From contig NC_058167.1 in the NCBI RefSeq assembly GCF_020080835.1, positions 13,601,403 to 13,665,402 of the forward strand: a stretch of DNA of 64,000 nt, in the 5' to 3' direction. This stretch comes from Cotesia glomerata. Taxonomy: Eukaryota > Arthropoda > Insecta > Hymenoptera > Braconidae. A program made the translations under genes and the position numbers. Shown one piece after another: positions 38,601 through 50,213 of this stretch. The notes below the pieces were generated by a model that was given only the letters and a program-made list of their open reading frames with translations, had not been told where the DNA came from and searched no databases. Position 1 is the stretch's first letter. Each line of letters begins with the position of its first letter.

Positions 38601-40083
38601 GGAATTATAGTGTCCAATGTGTGTCAAAGCACTGTTAACGCCCTATATGTGAAGCATGGAGAAATCTTCTTTTAAGATAAGGACTGTTGTTATTATCATT
38701 ACATTGTTGTAAGTATCTTCAAGCCATTCCGATCCGCGTCATGCTCTAGGGTCTTAAGAGAAAATTTTTATATCACATAATCATTTTAATTATCGCGGAT
38801 TTTATTACTTTATAATAATTAGCTCGATCTAAAGTTTGAGAAGAATTTTTGATATTTTTTAGATTTTATTGATTTAAATTTTTGATAATGAAAATTATGA
38901 CATTTTTTTTTAAACTTTTATTTTTTTATTTTGTTTTCAATGAAGTGAATCAATATTAAAAATTTATAAAAAGTAAATATGAAGCAACTAAATTTAATTG
39001 TAAAAATTTCTTCATTTAATTTGTCCAAAAAAATTTTGAAAGTCTCGTCGATGTTGAAAGTAGGTTCAAGTATCATTTGGTTTAGAAAACGATCCATGAG
39101 AAGAAGCAATTAAAGAATTTCATAGCATTTAATTCCAATAATTCGAAGTTAATTTCTAACAATTACTATTCTCATTGTATTTTTATTATTTTTTAATTGG
39201 GATAGTTATTAAAACTGCAATATATTAGAATTGAATTATCTTTTACATTTCTTTCATTTTAATCTATGTAAAAGAATTTCACTATAATAAATTTTATTTT
39301 GAGAAAATATGACATAAAAATTAATTTATTACAAAAAGATATTTAAAAAACGTGATTTTTTTTTTCTATGATCAATATTAGAAACATTTTTATCTTTTTC
39401 ATACGACAAAAATAAATGGAAGAGTAAAAATAAATTATCAAAAAATTTATAGAGATTATTACAAAAAAAAAAAAATGTAAAAAATTTATATTGAGTTAAT
39501 AATAAATATAAATTTTTTTTTTGAGTTCAACTTTGTCATAATTATTACAAAAAACATTTCATACATTTTTAAGAAAATTAAAAAGCTTTTTTTTAAAAAA
39601 TTTATTACAAAATTTAAATATCGTTTTAAAAATAAAATAAACACTAAAATAAAACATTATTTTGCAGGAATCTTAAAAATAAAAAATTTTAAATCAAAAT
39701 CAAAAACTTTTACATTTTACAAATTTTGGAAAACAAAAATTATATTAAAAAAAAAAAAAATTATTTATTATAAATATTAAATATGTATGACTTAACGATT
39801 ACATTATTCTAAGTATAACAATTTCTTTTCCGCATGACTACGCTAATTTAACTACTAAGTAACAAATAGCGTAACAGCAAACACAAAACGTAATATCACT
39901 GCTAACATCTTTTAAAAATAATCGATGGATAATTACCAGTATTACCGCAACGACGGCCATAATCCCAATTACAACTTTCCTGACAACAGGTCCGTACTTA
40001 TTGTTATTGTAATAATCCGATCTGTCTGAGTAGAGTCCAAGCTCCGAGCTGCTGATTGCCGATCTGCGACCAGTTTCAAACAT
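35645..40083 (-). CDS. Type II single-pass membrane protein, unknown function
   Basis: Five exons (40083-39937, 38441-38083, 37636-37211, 36785-36360, 36008-35645) join at GT-AG sites, phases 0, 2, 2, 2, to 573 residues. Not recognised. A ~36-residue hydrophilic N-terminus ending VVRK precedes one hydrophobic helix. That helix (VVIGIMAVVAVIL + AAIFIY) is created precisely by the exon 1/2 junction, which supports the join. Charge distribution suggests the N-terminus is cytoplasmic and the ~515-residue remainder is extracellular or lumenal. That part is low in cysteine and rich in Pro, Ser, Lys and Glu, with an acidic stretch (SDSEEYEESEDE), a basic stretch (NYGKKRKPKPF), RYPHPSRNIQEIIKYL and a His-Asn cluster near the C-terminus. 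No enzymatic motif. It lies tail-to-tail with the cadherin. Confidence 0.75.
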
Positions 40084-41166
40084 TATTTCCAACCTGTTAC
40101 TCACAAGTCATCGCGATTGTTCACATTAAAAATCATTGACCATTATCGATTAATTAATTAATTGATAAAAACTTGATACTTGATATAATAATTGTGAAAA
40201 TTATGAAGATCTCGAGACTTAAGAAGATTAACACTGAGAGAAGACAAGAGGATCCTAACTTGAGGATGATTTTCACCGGAGACGAGAGAAAACTCTAAAT
40301 TGTGGGGGTGGAGGTTTGGTAGGGGAGATTTTATGAATGTGTGAGCTACTTACCTAATGACTAAATTCTAAATACCTTATATTAAATCTACTTGTGTAAG
40401 GTGTGAGGATAATAATGAATAATGAGACTGAGACTGACAATTATTCTTAATTGCATCTTACATGTATGTAATTATAAAAAAAAATAATAATAATAAACAG
40501 TTTATTGAATTTAAAAAAAAAGTTTTATTTTCTTTAAGCAATTACACTTACTTAATTGGATATTTTTACATTTATAATCAGTAATCAGTATAAAAAGTAC
40601 AACGTTTAGTACAAAGTAAAAAAATTCAGACAATCTGGTGGTATCTTGATGATTATGTGCATATGACAAAAATAGTGAATTATATCTCTGTTTAATTAAT
40701 CTCTTTACTCTAACTTAAAATTTTAATATTTTATTAATTAATTAATATTTATTTAATTATTTTTAAGTGTTAATTTTTAGTTCTTAGCTCTTATACATAA
40801 TAAGGCAGCATCCGCAATCAATTGATAATTAATTAATTCATTTTTATGATAGCCACAAAAGACATTTGACAATTGTAATTTTATTCCTTTTGATGATAAA
40901 ATTAAATTAACCACACGAAGAATTATTAAAAACTTTAAGACACTTTTCACAAAATGAAATTACGAAAAGAAAAATTATAATTATTTTTTTAAAAGTTCAT
41001 TAAAGTTTTCAATTATTCTTATGTATTTTTCGATAAAAATCAGCGTTGGCAATTTTTCTACTTCTCTTTACAAGAAATAAATAATTGATGATTGAACAAT
41101 CGGTAAGATCGAGATCTTCTGTACCATTGTTTTTTTCAAAACGTCTTCCAAGCATCATCGAACCTT
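40084..41166. other. Intergenic region with putative 5' end of the membrane-protein gene
   Basis: The right side must hold the 3'UTR of the proline-rich gene and the left side the promoter of the membrane-protein gene. A minus-strand CATAAAATC near 40328-40337 is a weak TATA candidate. Otherwise A/T-rich with nothing else visible. Confidence 0.35.
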
Positions 41167-44100
41167 TTAGCGCTTACGGAACTCGAAGGGAATGTCAGGA
41201 ATGGGGTAGTTGTATCCCGAGGGCTTGGAGGTTGGAGGAGGTAAGGTTGGAGGTGAGTAAGGTTTGCCAGTCACGGGTCTGTAGGTTACAGTGCTAACGG
41301 TTGAACTGTAGACTACGGTCGGGAACGGAGGAGCGGTGAAGGTCGAGTAAGTTGGTCTTTGAGTTGAAGGAGGTAAGTATGGTGGTGGTCTCACACTTGG
41401 AGGTATAGGAGGAGGAGTAGGTCTGGTTTGAGTGACTGGAGGAGGAGTGGGTCTGGTTTGAGTAAATGGAGGAGGAGTTGGTCTGGTTTGAGTAAATGGC
41501 GGTGGAGTTGGTCTGGTTTGAGTAAATGGAGGTGGAGTTGGTCTGGTTTGAGTAAATGGCGGTGGAGTTGGTCTGGTTTGAGTAAATGGCGGTGGAGTTG
41601 GTCTGGTTTGAGTAAATGGCGGTGGAGTTGGTCTGGTTTGAGTAAATGGAGGAGGAGTGGGTCTAGTTTGGGTAAATGGAGGAGGAGTGGGTCTAGTTTG
41701 GGTAAATGGAGGAGGAGTGGGTCTAGTTTGGGTAAATGGAGGAGGAGTGGGTCTAGTTTGGGTAAATGGAGGAGGAGTGGGTTTAGTTTGGGTAACTGGT
41801 GGTAAGTATTCAGCTGGAGTCGTAGATCTGCTAAACGGCCTTGGAGTTGTAGTAGTTGGTGGTGGTTGATACCTAGTAGTCCTTCTGGTTGTTGTAGTCG
41901 AAGGAGTTGGAGGTGGCGTGTACCTCGTTGGAGGTGGCGTGTACCTTGTTGTAGAAGGAGTTGGAGGTGGCGTGTATCTTGTAGTTTTAACTGATGAAGG
42001 AAGATACACTTCAGTAGTCGTCGATGGAGGAATGTATGGAATCCTGGTGGTGGTGGTGGTTCTTGGAGTTACTGGAGGGACGTATCTGGTGGTTGTTGTT
42101 GGTGGAGGCCGGTACCTTGTAGTTCTAATGGTTGTTGTCGTCGGAGGAGGAGTGTATCTGGTTGTTGGAGGAGTTGATGGTGGTTGGTACCTGGTTGTTT
42201 TAGAAGTAGTAACTGGAGGTAAGTACTCGGGGCCATTAGTTGTTGGTTTTGGAGTCGAGAAAGTAACTCTAGGAGAAGTTACTGGGTATGGCGTTGTTCG
42301 GGTTACAATATTGTTGGGAGACGTTTCGATTGGCCTTTGAGTTGTTGTTGGTGGTCTAGTTATTGGCCTTTGAGTTGTTGTTGTTGGTGGTCTAGTTATT
42401 GGCCTCTGGGTGGTTGTTGTTGGCGGTCTAGTTATTGGCCTCTGGGTGGTTGTTGTTGGAGGTCTAGTTATTGGTCGTTGAGTTGTTGTAGTTGGCTGTT
42501 TGCTTACTGGAGGAAGGTAATCCGGAGCATTTGTAGATGGTGGCCGACTTGGTGGGGGTGGTCTGGAATTAAGATTATTGTTAATGTCAAAGAAGATTCT
42601 AGAGTGATAAATTAATATTGACACTTACCTTCTTGGAGGTTGAGGTTCTGGAGGGTTGTATGGAGGCCTTGTTGGTGGCTGAGGTTGTGGTGGATTGTAC
42701 GGTGGCCTTGTTGGTGGCTGAGGTTGTGGTGGATTGTACGGTGGCCTTGTTGGTGGCTGAGGTTGTGGTGGATTGTACGGTGGCCTTGTTGGTGGTTGAG
42801 GTTGTGGTGGGTTGTACGGTGGCCTTGTTGGTGGTTGTGGTTGGGGTGGGTTGTATGGAGGCCTTGTTGGTGGTTGTGGTTGGGGTGGGTTGTACGGTGG
42901 CCGTGTTGGTGGTTGAGGTTGCGGTGGATTGTATGGAGGCCTAAAAAGTCATCGATAAGTCTTAAATTTTCAAACGAAGAATGCAATAAAATGAAAAACT
43001 TACCTTGTTGGTGGCCTGGAAGTGACCCTATCGGGGCTTGAAGGGAATGGCACCTTTGGAGTTTGATAAGTGTAGCTGTCTTGTGGCGTTGTTCTTGGAG
43101 TTGTTCTTCTGGTAAACTCAAACGGTGGTGGCGTTATATCGAAAGGCGTTGTTGGTCTTGGAGTGCTTGGTGGCCTTCTTGTTGTTTGAGGAGTAAATTC
43201 CTTATCCGGAACCGGGTAAGTATATGACGGCGGCTGGGGTTGTCTAAGAAAAACATCTTTATTGTACTTTTGCTATCATATTATTAGATCGCTTGAAGTT
43301 TGTGGGAGTCAAAATACTTACGGAGGTTGTTTTACTGGAGGTTGAGGTGGAGGAGGTGGTCTTCTTGGAGGTTGAGGTGGTGATGGTGGTCTCACTGGAG
43401 GTTGTGGTGGTGGAGGAGGTGGTCTTCTTGGAGGTTGAGGTGGTGATGGTGGTCTCACTGGAGGTTGTGGTGGTGGAGGAGGTGGTCTTCTTGGAGGTTG
43501 AGGTGGTGATGGTGGTCTCACTGGAGGCTGTGGTGGTGGAGGAGGTGGTCTTCTTGGAGGTTGAGATGTTGGTCTTGGTTCAGTCTCGAAGGGAAAATTA
43601 GGAGTTGGATAATTGTATTCTGGAGGAGGTCTAGAAGTTGAAGGTGGTCTCACTGGAGGCTGAGGTGGAGGAGGTGGTCTCACTGGAGGTTGTGGTGGAG
43701 GAGGTGGTCTCACTGGAGGTTGTGGTGGAGGAGGTGGTCTCACTGGAGGTTGTGGTGGAGAAGGTGGTCTCGCTGGAGGTTGTGGTGGAGGAGGTGGTCT
43801 TATTGGAGGTTGGGGTGGTGGAGGAGGTGGTGGTCGTTTAACTGGAGGTTCTGGTGGAGGGGGGAAAGAAATTTCAGGAGTTGGATAACTATATCCTGTT
43901 GTTGGCTGTCTCGTTGTTACAGGAGGCGGAGGTCTCGTTGTTGGAGGTGGTGGTCTCGTTGTGATAGGAGGTGGAGGTCTTGTTGTTCGAGGTGGGAGCC
44001 TAGTTGTGATAGGAGGTGGCGTTATTGTCCTTGGAGTTGTTTTTGTCTCAACGAAAGGTATTTTTGGAGTAGGATAAGTGTACTCTGGAGGAGGCCGTGT

Positions 44101-47100
44101 TACTGTTGGCCTAGTTGGTGGATTTGTTACTGGCGGCCTAGTTACAGGCGGTCTTGTTACAGGAGGTCTTGTTACAGGCGGTCTTGTTACCGGTGGATTT
44201 GTTACCGGTGGTCTTGTTACCGGCGGCCTTGGTGCCGGCGTAGTCGTTCTCCTTGAAAATGAAAATTCAAAAATGAAAACAGGATCTAAATTTTAAAAGG
44301 AGTGTAGATAAAATAAAATACTTACGCAGGTGGAAAAGTAAGAGGATTCTTAGGCTTATCATAGAAATATCCGTTACTCTCCTGACTTGGGTAACTATCA
44401 ATCGCCCGCTTACTCTTAGCGTCTACATGGCACGTGGAAATAACCGCCACTACCGTAACGGCCCACAAGAGCTTCCACTGTAAACAAGATTGTAATTGTA
44501 ATAACAGAAATAGTAATTACTATTATTTAACACTAATTAGCAAATCTAATGATAATCAGCAACTATTAATTAATTTTTGTTCTTCTCATTTTATCCGCTA
44601 ATAGAAAGTTATTGAAATAACGCGCATCTTTGCACTAAATACTAATATTACGCAATTACGGTGAGTATTCTCGTTGGCTCGTGGGATAGTCTCACGCCTC
44701 TCCTTCAATGGTAATTCATACATACATTCATACACATTTATATATATAAACATATGTATATATATACAAGGCCTTACATAAGAATATCTCGACTACTACA
44801 AGATGACATCGAATTAACCAAGTGCGGTATGATCGTGAAAGGTTTTTGTCCGCGATCTATTGGACTCTTCTGATTCGTTATTTAATTATTTATTTTTATC
44901 GCCAATTTTCACTGATTAAATTTCTCCAAATTAAACTCGAATTTCGTCAACCGGTTGATGAATTAAAAAAAAAAAATAAAATTATAGGACTTTTACAGCA
45001 TGACCCGCACTTGGCGCCCAATAACCTTTAGCGTAATTTATATAGAAGATTGAGTACGGCAAAGGACTAGCACGAGTGTTTTATAAGTTATAACTAAGAA
45101 AGATTCTAGTCACTATTCGTGAGCACGATCTTCGAAAGGTCATTGCAACTTTATATATTTGTATTCATAGTTATGGTTTAGAGGTAAAAGAATGGAACTC
45201 GTGGACCAGAAGCCGCTGACTGACTCACCGCTTATTAACAGCCTTGTTCATTCACTTATTTTTAGATGATTTATCAAGTTTAATTTATTGTTGCGGGTGT
45301 TTAGAATACAATGAAACTCATCTTAAGTTACTTGGCCCATAACCTATTTGAAGTTAATTTTTTTAAATACTGAAGTTTGTTGTTATTATTGTTAATTTAT
45401 TTAAATTTAAAGGTTAAATAATCGGATTGATATTTAATGTCAAATTTTTTAAATTTAAATTAGTTTGGGGATGATTTTTATTTAATAAAAATAATTGCAT
45501 TAAATTTAAACTTTTTTTAATAAAAATTTTAATTTGAAGTATTGTTTTTTAAGTGAAATTTTAACAAGTAATTTTTAATTAAAAAAAATTTAATATTTAA
45601 GGATAGTTTATGTTTTAAAATTGTTTGTTTTTTTAAATAAAATTTTAATTAACTTTATTTTTTTTTTTAAATAAAAAATTTCATGTAAAATTTAAAAAAT
45701 TTCTTAAAGATTTTTTTTAAAAATGATAATGAATATAAAATTTTTTGAGTTAAAAAATGATAGCTAAATTTATTATACAAAATTAAAAGACCCGGGTTCG
45801 ATTTCCCAACAATTTTTGCAGTTTTTTTTTTTTTTATTTAAACACTTCAATTAAATCAATTGTTAAATAATTAATATCAAAAGATATTTGAAGGATAAAC
45901 TGTAAATATGTAAAAAAAAAAAAATTCGATAATAATTATTATCGTACCCTTTTTCACGCGATAATTTTTAACCACGACAGAGAAAGTTATATTATTATTA
46001 TGGACGAGTTGCTGCACATCCTCAGTACAGAACGATAATGGATGACCAATATACGAGATGGCCTTTATAAAAAACCCACCGTGGGCCAATAAGCGCTTAC
46101 CGTTTACGTATAAATGGTCATCTTGCGTCATCAAATGTCAAAGTTGGTTTATCGTTACTTAATATATATAATTTACCACAAATACATTTTTCAATCCTGC
46201 TACCAACAGTTTGAGTTTAAGTTAATTATTAATATTTTTTCGAATGAGAATAAGTACACGTAGCGATCTCTTCAAAGAACTTCAAAGAGAAAGTAGCTCA
46301 CCCTTTTATTTGGAAAGTTATCTTATCGTTGCAACATTTAACAATGTCCAGGGAAAATTCACGGAATTACTATAACCATCGTAAGCTTGTCGTAATTACT
46401 CAAGTACAATAAACGGTATTCTAATTTAAATTTAAATGGCTTTTTGTTTCATTCAATATTCAACTTACGATAACGACCAACAATAACATTACTATCATTT
46501 TTATATTTAAAAAAAATAATTATTTACAAATGAAAGAATATTTTACTTATTAAAATTTTTAATGTTTAATTTCTAATTCAAAATTGTGAGTCAAATTTGA
46601 AGATAATAAAAAATTATCAGACCTTTTTTATAAAAAAACTTTTATTTTCTACAAAAAAGTCTGTCAATTTTGCCCTATCTCTTGTTTTTTTTTCTTAAAA
46701 TTCGAATTTAAAGCTCAAAATTAAAGTTATTAAATTTAACTGAAGATTTCAAAATTTTAAAGTACTGTTTTTGGTTAAAATACCAAAAATATAAAAAAAT
46801 TATAAGAAATTTTTTTTGTAGAATAGTATTAAATTCTCTACATTGATAAAAAGATTTGTTTATAGTTAAAAATATTTATTAATATTTAACAAATCATTTA
46901 TTAGAAACTACTTTTTGGTCCTTAACAAATATTTCTTAGTATTTAAAAATGTAAATCATTTTAAATACTAAGAAATATTTGTTTAATACTAAAAAGTGGT
47001 CTCTACTAAATGATTTGTTAAATATTAATAAATATTTTTAATTATAAACAAATCCTATCGGTGTACAAAAAAAGTTATTATTAATTTAACCATATCTTTA

Positions 47101-50092
47101 ATCCTCAAACAAAAATTTTGAAAATAAAGACTTCACAGAAAAAAAAATTAACTTGAATCAAGTGAAAAATTCTTGAATCAAAAAAATAATTTTGGAAAGT
47201 TTCATTGTCTTGAATCAAGACGAAAAATTCTTTAATTACATAAAATTTACTTAAACCAAGAAAAATTTCTTAGTTTAATAATTTTTCTACTCAAATCAAG
47301 AACATGAAGTTCTTCAAAATTATTTACTTGATTTAAATAAATTTTTTTTTCTGTGATGAACTTTGATTATTTCGCATAACTCCCTTTTGAATTTATTATT
47401 ATTGTAAATTTTTTAAATTTACTTTTACCGCTCATATGATATGACCGCTAAGCATACATAAACTATCCATGTTGTTTTTAATATCTGAAGTTCACACAAA
47501 CTGATTCATCCCCATGCCATTCCATTAAGTTCCAGTCTATAATTACAAGGATAAGGATTAGATCGTGACTTAGAAGCGTATATCGTATGCATGGTATAAA
47601 GTAATAAATTGTTATATTATAAGTTATAAGATTCACCACATGATCACAGCTTTTATCTTACTCCTATCTTTTTATTTTATCAAAAGGTTAGTGATGACGA
47701 TGACGGGTGAAATACGATGACGATGTGTGACGGTTACATGAAAAAAGTTTTCTGATAATAATTAGCCGTGCCATGATATTAAGATTTTATTTTATTTTAT
47801 TTTATTTATTGGCTACATTGAAACCTTCACCTTTCGGAAGCGTGGCTTTCAATCACTTAAGGGGTCGCGTCTTGTAGATTTTTAGAAATTTTATTTTTTT
47901 ATCCATATAAATACTAAGCATTTCGTCTTCAATAAATTTTATTTCAGGATTAACATTTCAATCGGTGATTTATGTAAATAATCAACAGTGAAATGTTCCA
48001 TGTTTAAATCGAAATTTTTTTCAAATATTCTTCATTTTTCGTATTACGATTAAATAATTTATTATTTATTAATTTTTAGAATTTTTAATTTTGAATTCAT
48101 TTACACATTCATTAAATTTTACGTCATTCTCGGTAAAATTTAAATAATGAAATGTGTGTTATGCAGACTTGAAGATTAATCCATAATAGGTAATTATAAT
48201 TATAATTACTATTAGGCTTAATTATAAAAGAGAAAGATACCTTTTATAAATCTTAAGTTAAAAAAAATAGTTAAAGTAAATTTTGAAAATAAATAAAATT
48301 TTTATTTTTATTTTAAAAGATCATTATTAAAAAATTTCTTTGAAAAAACAAATATTTATTATTTTGTTCCAATTAAAATTTTATTTTGAATAAAAATATT
48401 GTATAAACAATTTTTTATAAAAAAACTCAATTTTAGTGATTTTTTTTTAATTTATTGAAATAAATTAAAAAAAATTTTTTTATTTTTATGCTAATCATTT
48501 ATTAAAAGTGACTATAATTATTTATAAAATCGAAGAAAAAAAACTTATAATATCCTCAAATTAAGTTTGATTAAAAAAAAACTTTCTACGCGGACTATGA
48601 CCCCAAGCACATACGATTTATCCGGCCTGAAGCCTAAATAATCAATCTCAAAAAATGAAAACCCTCGGAGCAAAAGAATAATGTCACGTTACGTAACGAG
48701 GATCAAGAATCAGGAACATGTTCTAAGTCGTTAGGCAACCTGGAATCTTTGCTTCAAAACTCGTGCGAACCAATGGCTCGTCGACTAAAAAATGTTACTT
48801 ATTTACAGTCCCAATAAACTAAACCCCAAATTGATAAATACAAAGTAATGTTGTACGTTTTATATTACGCAATCGATTACCATAAAATTAACTGAAATTT
48901 CGGATCTGAAATATCTACATAATGATGGAAAGTTATGGAGATTCACATTCTGATTTAAGATTGACCTTGCCGATCGGTACCGAAATATTTTTCGGTTTTA
49001 TTTTTATTAGCTCCGGGTATGACTCATAAAAATACTTGAGGGCGATAACTAATAGAGTTTTTGGTATGCTATGTGAAAAATAGATAATTTAATTAGCGAT
49101 TTAAAAAATAATTACTAACAGAATATTTTTATTTTTATTATTTTCAATAATTTTATGCTTTTTTTAGTCTTAAAAAATTTTTGCTTTTTTAAAATTGTCA
49201 TGTATAAAAATAAAATTGATAATAATTAAATTATAAAAATTTATGAATGAAATTTCCTTTCTTTCTTCTTTTGCTCTAAAATTTAATCAAATTTTATTTC
49301 TATTTTATAAATTCTATTCCTTAAAATTTCATTAAATTTTCTAAATAATTGTAAATTACTCTATTGACAAAAACTATAAATATTTTTCATATCTTAATTT
49401 TTGAATAAGCTTTCTGTAAGAATTTCGTACCAAGTATTAGAAATAAAATTCTTACACGGATAAAAAATGAAACTTAATGCCCGAAAAAAAAATTTCAAAT
49501 CAAAATGAATATTTTGAAGAATTTTTTCATTTTGAATCGAGGAAAATGATTTATTTTCTAATTTACGATAAAAAAGTTCTTATAAATGATTTTTTTAATT
49601 TGAAAATTTTTCTCTTGAATTTAATCAACTTTTTTTTATTAATCTATACATTACATTAATTAAAAATATTTTCTGTAATAAAAATCAATCAATTTTTTAT
49701 AATTAAAATGTAAGCTTTAAAAATTTGTTTACAATTTTTAAAAAATTGATAAAACAATTTTTTAAAAATTAATTAATAATTCACTAGAAAAAAAATTTTT
49801 TTAAAATAAGAAAAATAATATAATAAAACTAATGATTAGTTATAAATGTTACAACAGCAATCCGTCACTGCGTTTATTCATATAAAATGCATTCACTATG
49901 GGCATTCCGAAGACATCAATAAGAAATAATCCCGTGAGTATTTTTGCAATCTGTAACCTTTTATACAATCAGAGTCTTTCATTAAACGAAAGGTTCATGG
50001 CAGAAAAATCACAATTTCCACAAGTAAAACAGAAAACATAAACATTATTCAATAAACCACTGCACATTTTTGATAATTGCACCACTTACCAT
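41167..50092 (-). CDS. Secreted proline-rich (extensin-like) structural protein
   Basis: Six coding exons (50092-50090, 44477-44326, 44251-43322, 43243-43004, 42940-42629, 42562-41167) sum to exactly 1011 codons, i.e. 1010 residues. Exon 1 is only ATG followed by GTAAGT; joined to exon 2 it makes a 21-residue signal peptide (M-WKLLWAVTVVAVIST...). The rest is Pro/Thr/Arg-rich, in blocks: RPPVT pentamers, PPPPPQPPVR, RPPYNPPQPQPPT (39-nt repeats), TTTTQRPITRPP, then about 13 RPTPPPFTQT decamers. Six modules Y-x-Y-[PQ]-x-P-x-x-x-F (e.g. EYTYPTPKIPF, GYNYPIPDIPF) and several YLPP motifs are spread along it, the last module next to the C-terminus. It resembles insect extracellular-matrix/cuticle proline-rich proteins, but no chitin-binding Rebers-Riddiford motif is present. 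The 5.6 kb first intron is the least certain part. Confidence 0.75.
41413..41795 (-). repeat. 30-nt coding minisatellite, ~13 units
   Basis: Units encode RPTPPPFTQT. Neighbouring units are almost identical at DNA level, with two sub-types (AGTAAATGG and GGTAAATGG variants) grouped in separate blocks, a sign of local unit expansion. It lies inside the last exon of the proline-rich gene. Confidence 0.85.
42645..42940 (-). repeat. 39-nt coding minisatellite, ~7 units
   Basis: Units encode RPPYNPPQPQPPT and fill nearly the whole of exon 5 (42940-42629) of the proline-rich gene. The exon has phase 2 at both ends, so it can be skipped or expanded without frameshift. Confidence 0.8.
43325..43850 (-). 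repeat. Coding repeats of PPPPPQPPVR type
   Basis: Two blocks of Pro-rich units (43325-43560 with a ~75-nt period, 43640-43830 with a ~30-nt period) are separated by one EYNYPTPNFPF module. They produce long spurious open frames on the plus strand. Confidence 0.75.
46469..46498 (-). other. Possible alternative first coding exon
   Basis: Within the 5.6 kb first intron of the proline-rich gene, a minus-strand ATG opens ten hydrophobic codons (MIVMLLLVVI) followed at once by GTAAGT, phase 0. It would splice in frame to the exon at 44477 and extend the signal peptide. No TATA box is evident upstream; it could be chance. Confidence 0.25.
46839..47065. repeat. Near-perfect ~227 bp palindrome, family C
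   Basis: The left arm (GATTTGTTTATAGTTAAAAATATTT..., ACTACTTTTTGG...) is mirrored by the right arm with few mismatches and almost no loop around 46955. It lies within the large first intron of the proline-rich gene. No ORF. Probably a small foldback element. Confidence 0.7.
47135..47357. repeat. TTGAATCAAG-type palindromic repeat, family B
   Basis: It starts AACTTGAATCAAGTG, has GTCTTGAATCAAGAC at 47206-47222 and ends in TTACTTGATTTAAATAAA. It lies in the first intron of the proline-rich gene. Confidence 0.55.
49452..49650. repeat. Diverged family B palindromic repeat
   Basis: ACGGATAAAAAATG...TTTGAATCGAGG...CTCTTGAATTTAATC with flanking A and T runs. A weak plus-strand open frame here (49477-49659) is a by-product of the repeat. 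Confidence 0.4.
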
Positions 50093-50207
50093 CTTAAAAA
50101 GGGCGCGATCCAGCGATTAAACAAACATTAATAAGTGTAAAAAAAGTCCCGAATGCGGGAGCACGCGTCCCGGGAATAGACTTCTTCAAAACGGTTATCG
50201 AGAAGCA

Positions 50208-50213
50208 TTTATA
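50208..50213 (-). promoter_or_regulatory. TATA box of the proline-rich gene
   Basis: Minus-strand CCTATAAATGC in a GC-richer setting, ~118 bases upstream of the ATG at 50092. It predicts a start site near 50180 and a ~90-base 5'UTR. Its position supports 50092-50090 as the true first coding exon. Confidence 0.6.

Larger units (their letters stand above)
44478..50089 (-). other. Large first intron of the proline-rich gene
   Basis: It holds the family B, C and E repeats listed separately. GC-richer patches lie at 44400-44860, 45940-46140 and 48590-48810. Near 45789 there is a GGGTTCGATTTCCC stretch followed by a T tract, reminiscent of a tRNA T-arm/B-box remnant. No independent gene is supported. 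Confidence 0.45.

Noticed and set aside
41413..41795. Regular ~30-base repeats resembling a CRISPR array
   Set aside because: There are no unique spacers; units abut and translate as RPTPPPFTQT within a eukaryotic exon.
41428..44296. Many long plus-strand open frames rich in Gly/Val/Trp
   Set aside because: They are antisense shadows of the minus-strand proline-rich repeats; the minus frames splice in phase to a signal peptide and a natural C-terminus.
45877..46134. 85-residue minus frame in the proline-rich gene intron
   Set aside because: Starts plausibly but runs into low-complexity A/T sequence; no splice partners in frame. More likely a conserved non-coding patch.
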